64,000 bases of DNA from Pedobacter sp. PLR (GTDB taxonomy: Bacteria > Bacteroidota > Bacteroidia > Sphingobacteriales > Sphingobacteriaceae). Shown here one piece after another: positions 1 to 9,813 of this stretch. The notes below the pieces were generated by a model. The model was not told where the DNA came from. It did not search any database and was given only the letters and a program-made list of their open reading frames with translations. Where the stretch lies: NCBI RefSeq assembly GCF_026239675.1, contig NZ_JAPIVQ010000005.1, forward strand, positions 434,001 to 498,000, in the 5' to 3' direction. Within the stretch, counting starts at the first letter, position 1. Every line of letters starts with the position of its first letter. The position numbers and the translations under genes are program-made.

Positions 1-1
1 T

Positions 2-961
2 TACCTTACATTCAAAGAGCCTTCAGGGTTTATTTCCAGTGAAGAACGCATTGTGCTAAAGAAAGCTACGGCAGAAGAATATCAGCCGGTTGCCATGCTT
101 TCCTTAAAAGAGAGTTCTGCTGCTTATTTCATTCAACAGGGAGAAAACAGGTTTACGGTAGAAAAAAGAACCGGCATCATTTCGGGCGCAGAAAACCAGG
201 GCGAAAGGATCCTTTCACAAGGGCCTGTGTTTTGTCTGGTACCGATGAATAGCGAGGACGGTGGAAAACCGAACGTTGCCGGAGAGACCTATCAGAACAA
301 CCTTTACCCGATAAAAAACTACCCCTTAATCACGCTGTTTGTGAAAAACCTGATCGTTCAGGAAAGTAAGGACAGCATCATCCTGAAGATGGAAACCACT
401 TACTCCAATGCTAATGGAAAGCTGAAATATGTGTTCCTGAAGAACGGAAATGTAAGGCTGGAATATGCCCTGAAAAGTAACGATAAAGCCGCTTTCAGCC
501 CGTATCAGTACGGGATGTTATTTCAGTTGCCAACTGATTTTGACCAGCTGAACTGGAAGCGACGTGGCGACTTTACAGTCTATGCTCCGGAGGATATTTC
601 GAGGGATGCCGGAACAGCAAAGCTAAATGCCAAATGGTTATCAGCTGTAGAAGAACCGGGTAAAACCGCTGCGGCACATTGGAAAGATGATGCAAATGAA
701 ATGGGCTCCAATGATTTCAGGTCTACAAAACAGCATATCATTTCTGCGGAGCTCATCAATAAAGACAACAAAGGAATTAAGGTGCTTTCCGATGAAAGCC
801 AGTCTTCCAGAAGCTGGTTGCAGGATAGTCAGATTCAGTTTCTAATCGCTGATTACAGTAACAATGGCTCAGAACCTTTTTATAATTCTCCGTTTACTGA
901 TCAGAGGATCAATATTAAAGACAAAGAATTGAAGGGAAATGTGACTTTCAGGTTGCGTTAA
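2..961 (+). CDS. Glycoside hydrolase family 2, C-terminal part (5' end outside window)
   Basis: The reading frame is open to the left edge, so this is the 3' end of a longer gene; a GTG at 53 is internal to the frame and is not needed as a start. About 320 residues are visible. They resemble the C-terminal beta-sandwich (beta-galactosidase small-chain-like) of GH2 enzymes. The best clue is the stretch LNWKRRGDFTVYAPEDISR followed by DAGTA, which matches the usual W-x-R-x-G...YPEDxxxRxxGTA of that domain. The catalytic barrel would lie upstream, so the substrate cannot be read. The gene converges on a susC-susD operon, and a strong hairpin separates them. Membership of GH2 is an inference from one domain; another large beta-sandwich hydrolase is possible. 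Confidence 0.55.
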   Translation, partial: YLTFKEPSGFISSEERIVLKKATAEEYQPVAMLSLKESSAAYFIQQGENRFTVEKRTGIISGAENQGERILSQGPVFCLVPMNSEDGGKPNVAGETYQNNLYPIKNYPLITLFVKNLIVQESKDSIILKMETTYSNANGKLKYVFLKNGNVRLEYALKSNDKAAFSPYQYGMLFQLPTDFDQLNWKRRGDFTVYAPEDISRDAGTAKLNAKWLSAVEEPGKTAAAHWKDDANEMGSNDFRSTKQHIISAELINKDNKGIKVLSDESQSSRSWLQDSQIQFLIADYSNNGSEPFYNSPFTDQRINIKDKELKGNVTFRLR

Positions 962-1035
962 GGACGATATACTGCCAGCGATAAAGAGACAAATCTGATT
1001 AAATGAAGAGGCTAAATAAAGCCGGATACCATATG

Positions 1036-1074
1036 AAAATGGCCTGATCATCATAGATGATACAGGCCATTTTT
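1036..1074. terminator. Bidirectional hairpin terminator between convergent genes
   Basis: Arms AAAATGGCCTG and CAGGCCATTTT pair perfectly. They are continued inward by ATCATC/GATGAT with one bulged A and a three-base loop. The A tract on the left and T tract on the right make it usable on both strands, for the GH2 gene and for the minus-strand operon. Confidence 0.8.
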
Positions 1075-1093
1075 AGCATAGAGAGCGATTGTG

Positions 1094-1651
1094 TTAAAAA
1101 CCTTTTATGGTTCTGATTAAGTAATCTTTGGTAGAGCCGTCAGCTGCTTTTACCTGATAAACATGGTCTTTTGAAAAATCCCCCGGACTGCCTAGTTTAG
1201 GCGCGTCGGCTAAAGGACTGACCGTGGATACATCTGAAACGGTGACGTAAACCCATAACTTACTCAATTGATCTTTCCTGATCAGCTTGTCAAATTCGGT
1301 AAATAACATGGCTTTAGTAACGGAGCCTGTCGGGCCAGCTTTCAATACGGAATTGACATCATAGGATAGGGTTGTTTTAAACCCATCAAGGCCATTCTCA
1401 TTGGTGCGGACGACATTTTTCTTGAACAATACCTCGCAAACACGATCTGTTAAAATCTCTTGCTTACTGGTTCCTTTTTGAATGGTATCCGTATACAAAA
1501 ACCGATAGGTATAGTCAACAGAAGTCATCACTTTTTGATTGGAATTCTGTAGCTCATCCAATCCTTGTTTTAAACAACCTGACAAGGAGAACATCAATCC
1601 AAGGGCTGCTACACTAAATAGTGGCTTTATTATTTTTTTCATTTCTATCAT
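1094..1651 (-). CDS. Secreted lipoprotein of a SusCD operon, function unknown
   Basis: 185 residues with a lipoprotein signal peptide (hydrophobic run, then LSGC with Cys26), so it is probably anchored in the outer membrane. The rest is rich in beta strand and I do not recognise a domain with certainty. It is the last gene of a minus-strand operon, six bases after the susD stop, so it is likely made together with the SusC/SusD pair. A role as an accessory surface glycan-binding protein is an inference from position only. ATG codons at residues 1 and 4 are both possible; the second gives a more typical MKKI start. Confidence 0.75.
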   Translation of the reverse strand: MIEMKKIIKPLFSVAALGLMFSLSGCLKQGLDELQNSNQKVMTSVDYTYRFLYTDTIQKGTSKQEILTDRVCEVLFKKNVVRTNENGLDGFKTTLSYDVNSVLKAGPTGSVTKAMLFTEFDKLIRKDQLSKLWVYVTVSDVSTVSPLADAPKLGSPGDFSKDHVYQVKAADGSTKDYLIRTIKGF

Positions 1652-1657
1652 TTAGAG

Positions 1658-3538
1658 TTAATCCCAACCCGGGTTCTGATTTATACCAGATTTTAAACGG
1701 AAAGCTTCATTAATGGGTATCAGGTAACGCTTAGGCGTAAACCTTGCTTCTCCGGCTGAATTGTTGTCCTGGAAAAAGGAATAGGTCTTCCCGTCTCTGG
1801 AAATCCGGATGCCCCGAAGCGGGCCTTGTAAAGCCGGAATCACATAACCACTACTCACGTATTCACCATTCCTGACTCCTCCGGAAGTTCTCATTCCCCA
1901 GCGTAAAAGAGACCAGTAAGCATCATTGTTTTCATAAACCATCTCAACGTTTCTTTCCCGCTTGTAAGCTTCAAATAAGGAGTTTCCCCAGTTGTTTCCA
2001 GTCAGCGGGGCTAAATAAGCGGCCACCTGATTTTCATCAAATCCAGCATGTTTTACCATCGTTGGCGTCATATACACTTTCGCATTTGCAAAATCACCTT
2101 TCATCAGGTAAGCTTCAGCCATATTCAAATAAGCCTCACCATACCTGAAAACTGAAAACGAATAGTCTAATTTCTGATCGCCCGGACTTGGTAAACTAAT
2201 GATGTGATCATATTGATATTTGATCATCGCATAGCCGGTAGAAGAGTTGTAGTTCTCCGTGTTTCCTGCCTGATAACCATATTCTTCAACAGAACGCTCA
2301 TTGATTTTACTGTTGGCGTTACTCACATTTCCATCTCTTCTAAAGAATACACGGGCTTGATTGTTAAAGTACATACAGCTATCGTATAAAATAGTGGAAT
2401 AAAACCTAAGGTCTCTCTTTTTGGTACTGCTGAAGTACATTTTCTCATCTACATTTTTACCTGTAGTCACATAAGAAGCATCGGTCCAGGGCTTAATACT
2501 GCCATCCACATCCTTCACTAAATAATCATCAACCAGGTCTTGTGTTGGCCAGGATCCACCGTCCATTCCCCAGAAGTTCATGGTTACATTGATCGGGAAA
2601 TGCTCCTTTGCATAGGCAGAGAATTTACCATTTGCCCATAAACCCTGGTACTGAATAGGGGTGTCATAAAGCGAACTGTTAATTTTAGAACGCTCTCTGG
2701 ATAAGATGATCTCCGGTGCGGCAATAGCCGTTTCATAGGCACGGAACATATTGGCGTAAGGGCTGAGTTGAGCACCCCCGGCATTTAGTCCTAATGCGGT
2801 TCCTGCGGCGATGGTCTTGTCATAATATACACTGCTTGTGGCGCCACCATCTACATAAGCGGCTGCCTGTACGCCAACCCGCATCAGAAGGGCATATGCT
2901 GCAGCAGCAGAAGCCCTTCCTCTTTCAGCGGTAGGGGGAAGCGATTGACTGGCGTTATCCAAATCCGAAATGATAAAGTCGTAAGTCTCTTTTATCGATT
3001 TCCTGGGGATCTGCAGGTTCTCCGTTGGATTAAGTTCACGGTCAATGATCTGCAATCCTCCATATAGCTTGGCATAGATGAAATAATGTGCAGCCCTCAA
3101 GAAGTGAAGCTCTCCAAGGGAGCGTTTTTTATACTCCGCAGAAAACTTAGTACTCTCCTGAATATTTTTCATGGCAGTATGTATTCTCCACAGTAGATTA
3201 TAGTTTAACCATTTATAATCATCATTTTTCGTCATCAGTTCTGCACGGTCTTTGGACCAGAACGGACCATTTAAAGTACCGGTCATCGCATTTTTAGTGG
3301 AGCTCTCAGAACGGGCAGAATTCGGACTGGCATACGCTGCCAACCAGGAATCACTGGTGAGCACATCCGCATAGATCTGGTAAATAAAGGCGGTGGTTAG
3401 GTTCTCGCTACTCCAGGTTTGTTCGCCGGTTATTTTATCGTAAGGTTTTGTATCTAAGAACTTTTTACAAGAGGATAGATAAAGGGACATTAATCCCAGT
3501 ACCCATATTAATTTATATTTTTTCATTTTTTTTATCAT
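1658..3538 (-). CDS. SusD/RagB family outer-membrane glycan-binding lipoprotein
   Basis: 626 residues. A lipoprotein signal ends at SSCKKFLD (Cys24), the usual SusD N-terminus, followed by the family's D-T-x-P...T-x-x-x-W pattern. Mid-protein FLRAAHYFIYAKLYGG and the C-terminal ERNVEMVYENNDAYWSLLRW are typical SusD TPR-helix segments, and it ends in the usual LIPINEAFRLKSG...QNPGW. It binds oligosaccharide at the cell surface and acts as the lid of the SusC transporter encoded directly upstream. The susC stop TAA abuts its ATG, so translation is likely coupled. A second ATG at residue 5 (MKKYKL) may be the true start. Confidence 0.95.
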   Translation of the reverse strand: MIKKMKKYKLIWVLGLMSLYLSSCKKFLDTKPYDKITGEQTWSSENLTTAFIYQIYADVLTSDSWLAAYASPNSARSESSTKNAMTGTLNGPFWSKDRAELMTKNDDYKWLNYNLLWRIHTAMKNIQESTKFSAEYKKRSLGELHFLRAAHYFIYAKLYGGLQIIDRELNPTENLQIPRKSIKETYDFIISDLDNASQSLPPTAERGRASAAAAYALLMRVGVQAAAYVDGGATSSVYYDKTIAAGTALGLNAGGAQLSPYANMFRAYETAIAAPEIILSRERSKINSSLYDTPIQYQGLWANGKFSAYAKEHFPINVTMNFWGMDGGSWPTQDLVDDYLVKDVDGSIKPWTDASYVTTGKNVDEKMYFSSTKKRDLRFYSTILYDSCMYFNNQARVFFRRDGNVSNANSKINERSVEEYGYQAGNTENYNSSTGYAMIKYQYDHIISLPSPGDQKLDYSFSVFRYGEAYLNMAEAYLMKGDFANAKVYMTPTMVKHAGFDENQVAAYLAPLTGNNWGNSLFEAYKRERNVEMVYENNDAYWSLLRWGMRTSGGVRNGEYVSSGYVIPALQGPLRGIRISRDGKTYSFFQDNNSAGEARFTPKRYLIPINEAFRLKSGINQNPGWD

Positions 3539-6500
3539 TTAAAAGCCTAATTGAAAACCGGCAGAATACGTCTTCATCATTGGATAACCATAGCCTTCGA
3601 AGCTGTTTGCTTCAGGATCCCCATATTTTACGGTAGGGCCGGTGGCGAATAGATTGACGCCGGAAGCAAAAATGGTCAGGTTGCGCAACCAATTCTGTTG
3701 ATCGAGCAAGGCATGCTTAAAGTCGTAGGAGAGGGTAACCGATTTTAACCGGATATAGTTCGACTTACGGGCCCAAAAATCAGAGGAAGCATAATTGTTG
3801 TTGTCATTTAAGGTAAGATTGCCCGGTCTTGGTAAGCTGGCATTTGGATTATCCGGCGACCAGCTATCATTCTGGAAAGCAAAATCTAACCTTCTTTCAC
3901 CTTCTGCGCCCATGGCTACATTACTCATATAGGTTTGTCTGGCTCCGGTTCCCTGGATGGTAGCCATAATAGAAGCCCCTTTGTAAGTTGCGCCAAGGTC
4001 AAAGCCAAACACAAAAGTTGGCGTGGTATTGTGCCCGTATCTGGACTGATCCTGGCCGTCAATTTTTCCGTCATTGTTCACATCCTGATACTGCAAATCG
4101 CCGGGTCTCAGGTCTCTCGACGTAAGGCGTTTAGGGTTGTTCAGGATGTCCGTTGGATTGGTGTAGAATTTAGCGCCAACATAACCCGTTCCTACATAAA
4201 ACTTTTCATTTCCCTGAGCACGTAGACGAGGATTGGCCAGCGTAAGGCTGTCCTCATTGGTTCTAAAAGCAATTGATCTGTAATACGTAAAGTTGAAACC
4301 GGCAGTAATATTTACTTTTCCTATTTTGGTGTTGTATTTTAGCGCGCCGTCCAGGCCTTCAATTCTATCTTCCGCTTTAGATACCACCAAAGGAAGTTCG
4401 TATCCTATAGGGTCCGTGTAGCGGAATTTATCAGCTGATAAGAATCCTTTAGTTGTTTCAAAGAAATAGTCAACACTACCCTCTAAACGATTGCCAAAGA
4501 GGAAGAAATCAAGTCCGACATCATATTTCGTTTTATCAAACCAGGTCATGTTTAAACTTGGCGTAGGCCCTGGCGTCACACTGTTTTGCAACTTTCCACC
4601 CACTACATAGGCATTGGAATTGTAATTATACGTAGGTAGATAAGCATACAGCCAGTGGTCAATGTTATTTACGCCGATTTGTCCGTAGGAAGCTCTGAGT
4701 TTCAGGTAATTCAATACATTTCCACCTTTGATTCCTTCAAAGAATTTCTCTTCAGAAACGGCCCATCCTGCGGATACGGAAGGGAAGAAACCCCATCTTT
4801 TGCCATCAGGGAAATTGTCAGATCCGTCATAACGTCCGGCAAATTCTACCATATATTTGCGGTCATAATCATAATGGAATTTACCTACATAGCCCATCCA
4901 TGCCTGCATACCTTCCGTATTTGAGGCCGTAATACTAGTTGCATCTCCCTTTTGAATCTGATGGATTTCTGTGGTATTGAAGCCCCTTGATCCTGCAGTT
5001 AAGGCATTGTTATAATAATGCTGTCTGGTATGGACCAACGTAGCTTCTATGTTATGTTTTCCAAGAATCGTCTTCTTATAGTCCCCTCTGATATTTATAT
5101 CGTATTGGTTGGTCATAAATGAGGAGCGGCTAATGCTAATGTTGGAAGGATCTTCTTTTGTGGCATTGCCTTGTTCATCATAATAAGTGGCCGTTTGAAT
5201 CCAGTCTACACGGTCTTGCGACTGCACATTATAGTTTCCGCTAAAGCCAAAACTTAATCCTTCAACGCCGGGAACTACCCAATTTAAGGAGCCCGCCACC
5301 TGGTTGTAAACGGTTTTCAGCTTCACATATCCCGGACTCATCAATTGCAGTACCGGATTGTCAAACTGATTAGAAATCTGACCACCAGCCGTAAATGGTT
5401 TCTCAAAAGGATTCCGGTCTCTTAGCCTTGAATATATGGTCGCTGCGCTGGCAGGAGGGTATTTCTCATCCGTTTGCGTCCCATTCACATTCAATTCAAC
5501 GGTTAATCCGATCTTATCAAAATGACTACTTACATTCGAGCGGTAGTTATATCGGTTGTAATTCAGGGAATTGAACTTCATAATTCCTTGCTGTCCTAAA
5601 GCATTTAAGCTCCCAAAAAACTTTAAGCGATCAGTTCCACCACTTACAGAGACAGTATGCTCTTGTTGGGGCGCATATTTGCGCAGCAATTGATCCTCCC
5701 AGTTCGTGTAATCAGATAGGTTTTCGCTGATTTCCTGCATTTCCTTAGGCGTTTTAAAAGCGTTAACTCCTTGTCCCAGGGATTGGTATAGGTTGTTTAC
5801 TGCGCTGGCATACTCATAGGCATTCATGCGTTTTGGAGGGTAAGAAGGGGTGTTGAAAGCAAAATTTCCTTGATAATCAAAGCTCATTTGTCCTGCTTCT
5901 CCTTTTTTTGTAGTGATCACAATTACGCCATTTCCTGCATTCATCCCGTAGACTGCTGTAGAAGCAGCATCCTTCAAGACGCTTAGCGTTTTTATATCCG
6001 TTTTATTTAAGGATAGAAAACGGCCACGATCGGAGACAAAGCCATCGATGATGTATAGCGGTTCTCCATTTCCACGGATGGAAATACTGGCCCCGTTTTG
6101 TCCGGGCTCAGCGGAACCCTGCTGTACAATAACTCCCGGGACTCTGCCCTGTAAGGCGGAACCCATATCTCCAAAAGGTAAGTCCTTTAGTGCTTTAGGA
6201 TTAAGTGTGGCTACAGAAGTGGTGTTTTTTCGGATACTTGTGGTACCAAAACCAACCACCATTACTTCTTCCAGCGGTTTGGAATCTATCTCTAGATTAA
6301 CTTGTAGATTTTTCTCATTTTTAGTAACAGTCAGTTCTTTGTTTAAATGGGTGATATGACCGATCCGTAGAACGGTATTCATAGGGACGGCAATGGTAAA
6401 ATAACCATTGGTATCGCTGACAGTCGCTCTTTTTGGGTTTTTCTTATCAACGATACTCGCACCCGGAAGCGGGAGTTTATCACTGTCGAACACCCTTCCC

Positions 6501-6673
6501 TTGATGGTAATTAAGGAGTCTGTTTGAAAAAAGGTACGGAGCAATGGAGCGGCCTCCATTACCGGTAAATGTGCTGCTCCGTAGACCTTTGTGCCAGGGG
6601 AAAAAGCCAATAACATAGAAAAGACAGTCGTTAGCCCTATCCCTGTGATAGTTTTATTGCTGTTCATCTTCAT
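3539..6673 (-). CDS. SusC/RagA family TonB-linked outer-membrane receptor
   Basis: 1044 residues with an N-terminal signal sequence. A carboxypeptidase-regulatory-like domain lies around residues 55-130 (IKGRVFDSDKLPLPGASI). The TonB plug (about 135-260) contains the SusC hallmark LSVLKDAASTAVYGMNAGNG, and a long beta-barrel ends in the aromatic AGFQLGF. It imports oligosaccharides captured by SusD using TonB energy. First gene of a susC-susD-lipoprotein operon, transcribed away from the AraC gene at 7073. The substrate cannot be told from sequence; the nearby GH2 and GH29 enzymes hint at galactose- or fucose-containing glycans. Confidence 0.96.
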   Translation of the reverse strand: MKMNSNKTITGIGLTTVFSMLLAFSPGTKVYGAAHLPVMEAAPLLRTFFQTDSLITIKGRVFDSDKLPLPGASIVDKKNPKRATVSDTNGYFTIAVPMNTVLRIGHITHLNKELTVTKNEKNLQVNLEIDSKPLEEVMVVGFGTTSIRKNTTSVATLNPKALKDLPFGDMGSALQGRVPGVIVQQGSAEPGQNGASISIRGNGEPLYIIDGFVSDRGRFLSLNKTDIKTLSVLKDAASTAVYGMNAGNGVIVITTKKGEAGQMSFDYQGNFAFNTPSYPPKRMNAYEYASAVNNLYQSLGQGVNAFKTPKEMQEISENLSDYTNWEDQLLRKYAPQQEHTVSVSGGTDRLKFFGSLNALGQQGIMKFNSLNYNRYNYRSNVSSHFDKIGLTVELNVNGTQTDEKYPPASAATIYSRLRDRNPFEKPFTAGGQISNQFDNPVLQLMSPGYVKLKTVYNQVAGSLNWVVPGVEGLSFGFSGNYNVQSQDRVDWIQTATYYDEQGNATKEDPSNISISRSSFMTNQYDINIRGDYKKTILGKHNIEATLVHTRQHYYNNALTAGSRGFNTTEIHQIQKGDATSITASNTEGMQAWMGYVGKFHYDYDRKYMVEFAGRYDGSDNFPDGKRWGFFPSVSAGWAVSEEKFFEGIKGGNVLNYLKLRASYGQIGVNNIDHWLYAYLPTYNYNSNAYVVGGKLQNSVTPGPTPSLNMTWFDKTKYDVGLDFFLFGNRLEGSVDYFFETTKGFLSADKFRYTDPIGYELPLVVSKAEDRIEGLDGALKYNTKIGKVNITAGFNFTYYRSIAFRTNEDSLTLANPRLRAQGNEKFYVGTGYVGAKFYTNPTDILNNPKRLTSRDLRPGDLQYQDVNNDGKIDGQDQSRYGHNTTPTFVFGFDLGATYKGASIMATIQGTGARQTYMSNVAMGAEGERRLDFAFQNDSWSPDNPNASLPRPGNLTLNDNNNYASSDFWARKSNYIRLKSVTLSYDFKHALLDQQNWLRNLTIFASGVNLFATGPTVKYGDPEANSFEGYGYPMMKTYSAGFQLGF

Positions 6674-7072
6674 GGCTTTATTTTAAATAAGTAATCATTT
6701 TCTTTTTTCATACGATGGTTTGTTTGGTTTAATGCATGCACACAATCATTAAGCATAAGGCCTATGGCTTAATATTGGCGTTGTTGTCAATCCGGAATGA
6801 TGTTGTCGGCTCTGCAAATGAAAGCTGCTTTACATCTTTTTTAAATCTGTTGATCAGGCAGATATTTTGTGGTGTATGTAGGAGCGTAGCAAACATTCTT
6901 ATAGAACTTAAAGACGCTCAAAGATTTACGGGTTTGACTTTGAGTAAATATAGCGGGCTGGCTGAGCAACTTTCTAAAAGTTAAAATGCAAAAGCTTAAA
7001 CTATCTTACCATGATGTAATTAATTATGCTTGAAATGTTTAGGTTCGCATAATTTTAACTGTAAGACTATTA
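6674..7072. other. Divergent intergenic region, susC / AraC regulator
   Basis: 399 bp between the starts of susC (minus) and the AraC gene (plus). I find no convincing gene. I also find no clear TAnnTTTG box for either gene, nor a clean palindrome. The susC leader is A/C-rich with repeated AAACCAAAC-like runs, as at other susC starts in this window. The AraC target site is likely somewhere here, but I cannot place it. Confidence 0.5.
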
Positions 7073-7954
7073 ATGAAACCAGAGTTAATTGACGTTAACA
7101 ACATGGGTGTTAAGTCATTGAGGGTTAAGCGCCTGGAGACGAATTGCTTGATTTCCTCTTTTCATTTTCATGAATTGTGTGAATTGGTTTGGATTGAGAA
7201 GAGCTATGGCAAGCGGATTGTAGGGGATCATATTGGCAATTTTGAAGACCATGATCTGGTCTTAATGGGGCCGGATTTACCGCATATCTGGCAGAGTGAT
7301 AAAGTCTTTTTGTCTGAAGAAAAGAATAAAGTGAAGTCAACGGTGGTATATTTTCCACCGGATTTCCTGCTCGGATTAACCGACGATCAGAACACTTTAA
7401 ATCAGGTAGAAGATCTGATTCGAAAGGCAGGGAGAGGATTGAGATTTTATGGGGAAACCAATCAGAAAGTCGCTAAGATTCTCATGAAACTACCGCAAAA
7501 GAAAGGAATTGATAAGATTGTGGCTTTTCTTCAGATAATTGAGGTTCTGTCGGTATCAAATGAATATGAATATCTGGCGAGTATTGCCTTTAAAAATCCT
7601 TACGATGAAAAAGATACGAACAGGATCAATAAGGTGTATCAGTTTTTAATGGAGAATTTTCAACGGGATATTAATTTAAAAGAAGTGGCAGATTTATGTA
7701 ACCTGACCACAAATTCCTTTTGCAGGTTTTTCAAAGATAGAGCGCAAAAATCCCTGTCCCAGTTTGTCAATGAGATCCGGATTGGCCATGCTTGTAAGCT
7801 ACTGCAAAATATAGAATATTCGATCTCCGAAGTCTGCTATGCCAGTGGATACAATAACCTAACCAATTTCAATAAGTTTTTCAAGCAAATCACAGGCATG
7901 AAACCCTCAGAATACCGGAGGGATTTAACGAATAGTCTAAAAGGTAGAGAATAA
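7073..7954 (+). CDS. AraC family transcriptional regulator with N-terminal cupin
   Basis: 293 residues. The first ~170 look like an AraC-type cupin sensor (FHFHELCELVWIEKSYG, ...LVLMGPDLPHIW). The C-terminal ~100 hold two helix-turn-helix units: INLKEVADLCNLTTNSFCRFFK and YSISEVCYASGYNNLTNFNKFF, with the classic ending GMKPSEYRR. It is cytoplasmic and divergent from the susC operon, so control of that operon is the simple inference. It converges on the LytTR gene with only nine bases between stops, with no room for a separate terminator. Confidence 0.92.
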   Translation: MKPELIDVNNMGVKSLRVKRLETNCLISSFHFHELCELVWIEKSYGKRIVGDHIGNFEDHDLVLMGPDLPHIWQSDKVFLSEEKNKVKSTVVYFPPDFLLGLTDDQNTLNQVEDLIRKAGRGLRFYGETNQKVAKILMKLPQKKGIDKIVAFLQIIEVLSVSNEYEYLASIAFKNPYDEKDTNRINKVYQFLMENFQRDINLKEVADLCNLTTNSFCRFFKDRAQKSLSQFVNEIRIGHACKLLQNIEYSISEVCYASGYNNLTNFNKFFKQITGMKPSEYRRDLTNSLKGRE

Positions 7955-7963
7955 GCTAAGAAA

Positions 7964-8680
7964 TTATAGCAGTTGAGTGCCACCGGCATATTTATCAAAG
8001 AAATCGTTCTTATATACCTCCCCAATGGGGATTTCAAAGTCGCCAATGTAAATCGTGTGGTTATCAAAAGAGTCTATGTGGTTCACATGAACAACATAAG
8101 ACTTGCTGACCCTCAGGAATAGGTCTGAGGGAATTTTTTGATGTATGTTTTTTAGATTCATTGCGGTAATCAACTTTTGAGTTTGCGTATAAATGACCAC
8201 ATAATCTTTGAGTCCCTCAATAAACCGGATGTCTTTAAAGCGTATTTTGTAATACCTGCGCTCGGATTTGACCATCAAAAAGTCTGCTGTACTGCCTTCA
8301 ATAGTGCTTTTTGTGCTTTCGGAGAGTAAGGTTTTATAAGCGATGGATTTGCTGATTGCTTTCTCCAATCTGGTTGGATCAATTGGTTTCAGAAGGTAAT
8401 CAATGGCGTCCAGCTCATAGCTTTTTAAGGCGTATTGAGCATAAGCGGTCGTAAATATGATTAAGGTTTGTCCTGATATTTGCGCTGCAAACTCCAGACC
8501 GCTAACTTTAGGCATTTCAATATCCAGGAAAATCAGGTCAACCTCATTGGTTTTGAGAAAATCCAGCGCGGACAATGCATTTGAAAAAATACCAATCACC
8601 TCTAACTGTGATGACTCCCTGACCATGTTTTGTAATTCCTCCCTCGCTAAAGGTTCATCATCAACTATTATGCAATTCAT
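7964..8680 (-). CDS. LytTR family response regulator
   Basis: 238 residues. The receiver domain (1-120) has acidic residues D7/D8, phospho-acceptor D53 (LIFLDIEMP) and the TTAYAQYALKSYELDAIDYLLKP end. The C-terminal LytTR DNA-binding domain (about 135-235) contains RFIEGLKDYVVI and LFLRVSKSYVVHVNHI. Its partner is the kinase directly upstream: the kinase stop and this start overlap in ATGA. LytTR proteins bind pairs of short direct repeats about two helical turns apart. Such repeats lie upstream of the kinase gene, at 9814-9900. Confidence 0.95.
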   Translation of the reverse strand: MNCIIVDDEPLAREELQNMVRESSQLEVIGIFSNALSALDFLKTNEVDLIFLDIEMPKVSGLEFAAQISGQTLIIFTTAYAQYALKSYELDAIDYLLKPIDPTRLEKAISKSIAYKTLLSESTKSTIEGSTADFLMVKSERRYYKIRFKDIRFIEGLKDYVVIYTQTQKLITAMNLKNIHQKIPSDLFLRVSKSYVVHVNHIDSFDNHTIYIGDFEIPIGEVYKNDFFDKYAGGTQLL

Positions 8681-9753
8681 ACTGGAATGGTTAAGTGGAT
8701 TGAATACTCATGATCATTGGATTTAAGCTCAAGACTATAATCCTGCTGGTATAAAAGCTCCAGCCGTCTTTTGATATTAATGAGGCCTAAACCACTATAC
8801 TTCTGATCCGTAATCACCTCATCAGGGCTTTTGGAATTGGTACAGAAGAAATGTAGTTTGTCTTGAAGAATGGCGATTTCAATGTTAATAAAAGCCGCTG
8901 CACCACTGATGTCTACGCTATGTTTTACCGCGTTTTCTACAAAAGTAGTGAACAGATTTGGTGGGATAAATACGCTTCTGAACAAGGGTTCATCGGTTTG
9001 TTTGCCGATGTGGAAACTGAAGTTATCCCTTCTTATTTTTTCCAGATTTAAAAAGTTGGAAATGAAATTGATCTCGGAAGTTAAGGCCGTTTTTTTCTCA
9101 TTGTTTTCATAGAGCTGGTACCTTAAAAATTCGGATAATTTGAGGATTACCAATGCAGCCTTTTCCGGATCAGTTCTGATGAGTGCTTTTACATTGTTCA
9201 GCATATTAAATAAGAAATGCGGATTAATCTGGTTCTTCAATTCATTCAATTCCATATGAAGCGTAAGTTCTTTTAGCGCTGAAATCCGGTCGTTGTCCTT
9301 TATCCACCTTTGTAAAAGTTTTATGGTGGTGGTGAGCATGATAATAGGGACGGTAATCATTGCGCCTTCATAAAAGCTCCTGATGCGGTGAGCGTCTTCA
9401 GATGGCAAATGCAGGCGATGTGGTTCTATGATTTTTAACATATACCCGCTAAAAAATAGTCCGGTCATCACCAGGCCAACCACCAACACCAGATAGAGTA
9501 AATACTTCGCCTTAAAGAAAAATAAGGGGACGAGCACGTACATATTGACATAGAACATTATAATAAAAACGGTGTAGATACATAACAACCTGTAGTATTT
9601 ATAAATTCCAGAAAACTGGCTGGAAAGATCAGAATAATAAAACAGGACAAAAAGGCCAAGCAAAAGTCCGGCATGACGTAAAAACCGGTAACGGTCTTCA
9701 GATAGAAAATTTATAATTTGTCTGTTTTTAAGTTCCTGCGTTTGGGAAGTCAT
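8677..9753 (-). CDS. LytS-like membrane histidine kinase
   Basis: 358 residues. Four hydrophobic segments in the first ~150 residues form a membrane sensor with no extracellular domain. Then come the His-kinase motif LKNQINPHFLFNMLNN (phospho-acceptor His179) and a C-terminal ATPase part with the N box FVENAVKHSVD and G box YSGLGLINIKRRLELLY. It phosphorylates the LytTR regulator whose gene overlaps its stop by four bases. The stimulus is unknown. It is transcribed from the palindromic region at 9783-9931. Confidence 0.93.
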   Translation of the reverse strand: MTSQTQELKNRQIINFLSEDRYRFLRHAGLLLGLFVLFYYSDLSSQFSGIYKYYRLLCIYTVFIIMFYVNMYVLVPLFFFKAKYLLYLVLVVGLVMTGLFFSGYMLKIIEPHRLHLPSEDAHRIRSFYEGAMITVPIIMLTTTIKLLQRWIKDNDRISALKELTLHMELNELKNQINPHFLFNMLNNVKALIRTDPEKAALVILKLSEFLRYQLYENNEKKTALTSEINFISNFLNLEKIRRDNFSFHIGKQTDEPLFRSVFIPPNLFTTFVENAVKHSVDISGAAAFINIEIAILQDKLHFFCTNSKSPDEVITDQKYSGLGLINIKRRLELLYQQDYSLELKSNDHEYSIHLTIPV

Positions 9754-9782
9754 TCGGTAGCCGTTTAAATTAAAACACCATA

Positions 9783-9790
9783 CAAAAGTA
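9783..9790 (-). promoter_or_regulatory. -7 box for the kinase-regulator operon
   Basis: On the minus strand this reads TACTTTTG, a full match to the Bacteroidota TAnnTTTG box, about 30 nt upstream of the kinase ATG. I see no TTG at the -33 position, which would fit a promoter that needs an activator. Exactly 26 bp separate it from the left end of the palindrome. Confidence 0.5.
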
Positions 9791-9813
9791 AAGTATATCC
9801 AATTGCCAGAGGG

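Noticed and set aside
6736..6984. 82-codon plus-strand open frame between the susC and AraC genes
   Set aside because: Residue composition is not protein-like, there is no neighbour support, and it fills the region expected to hold two promoters.
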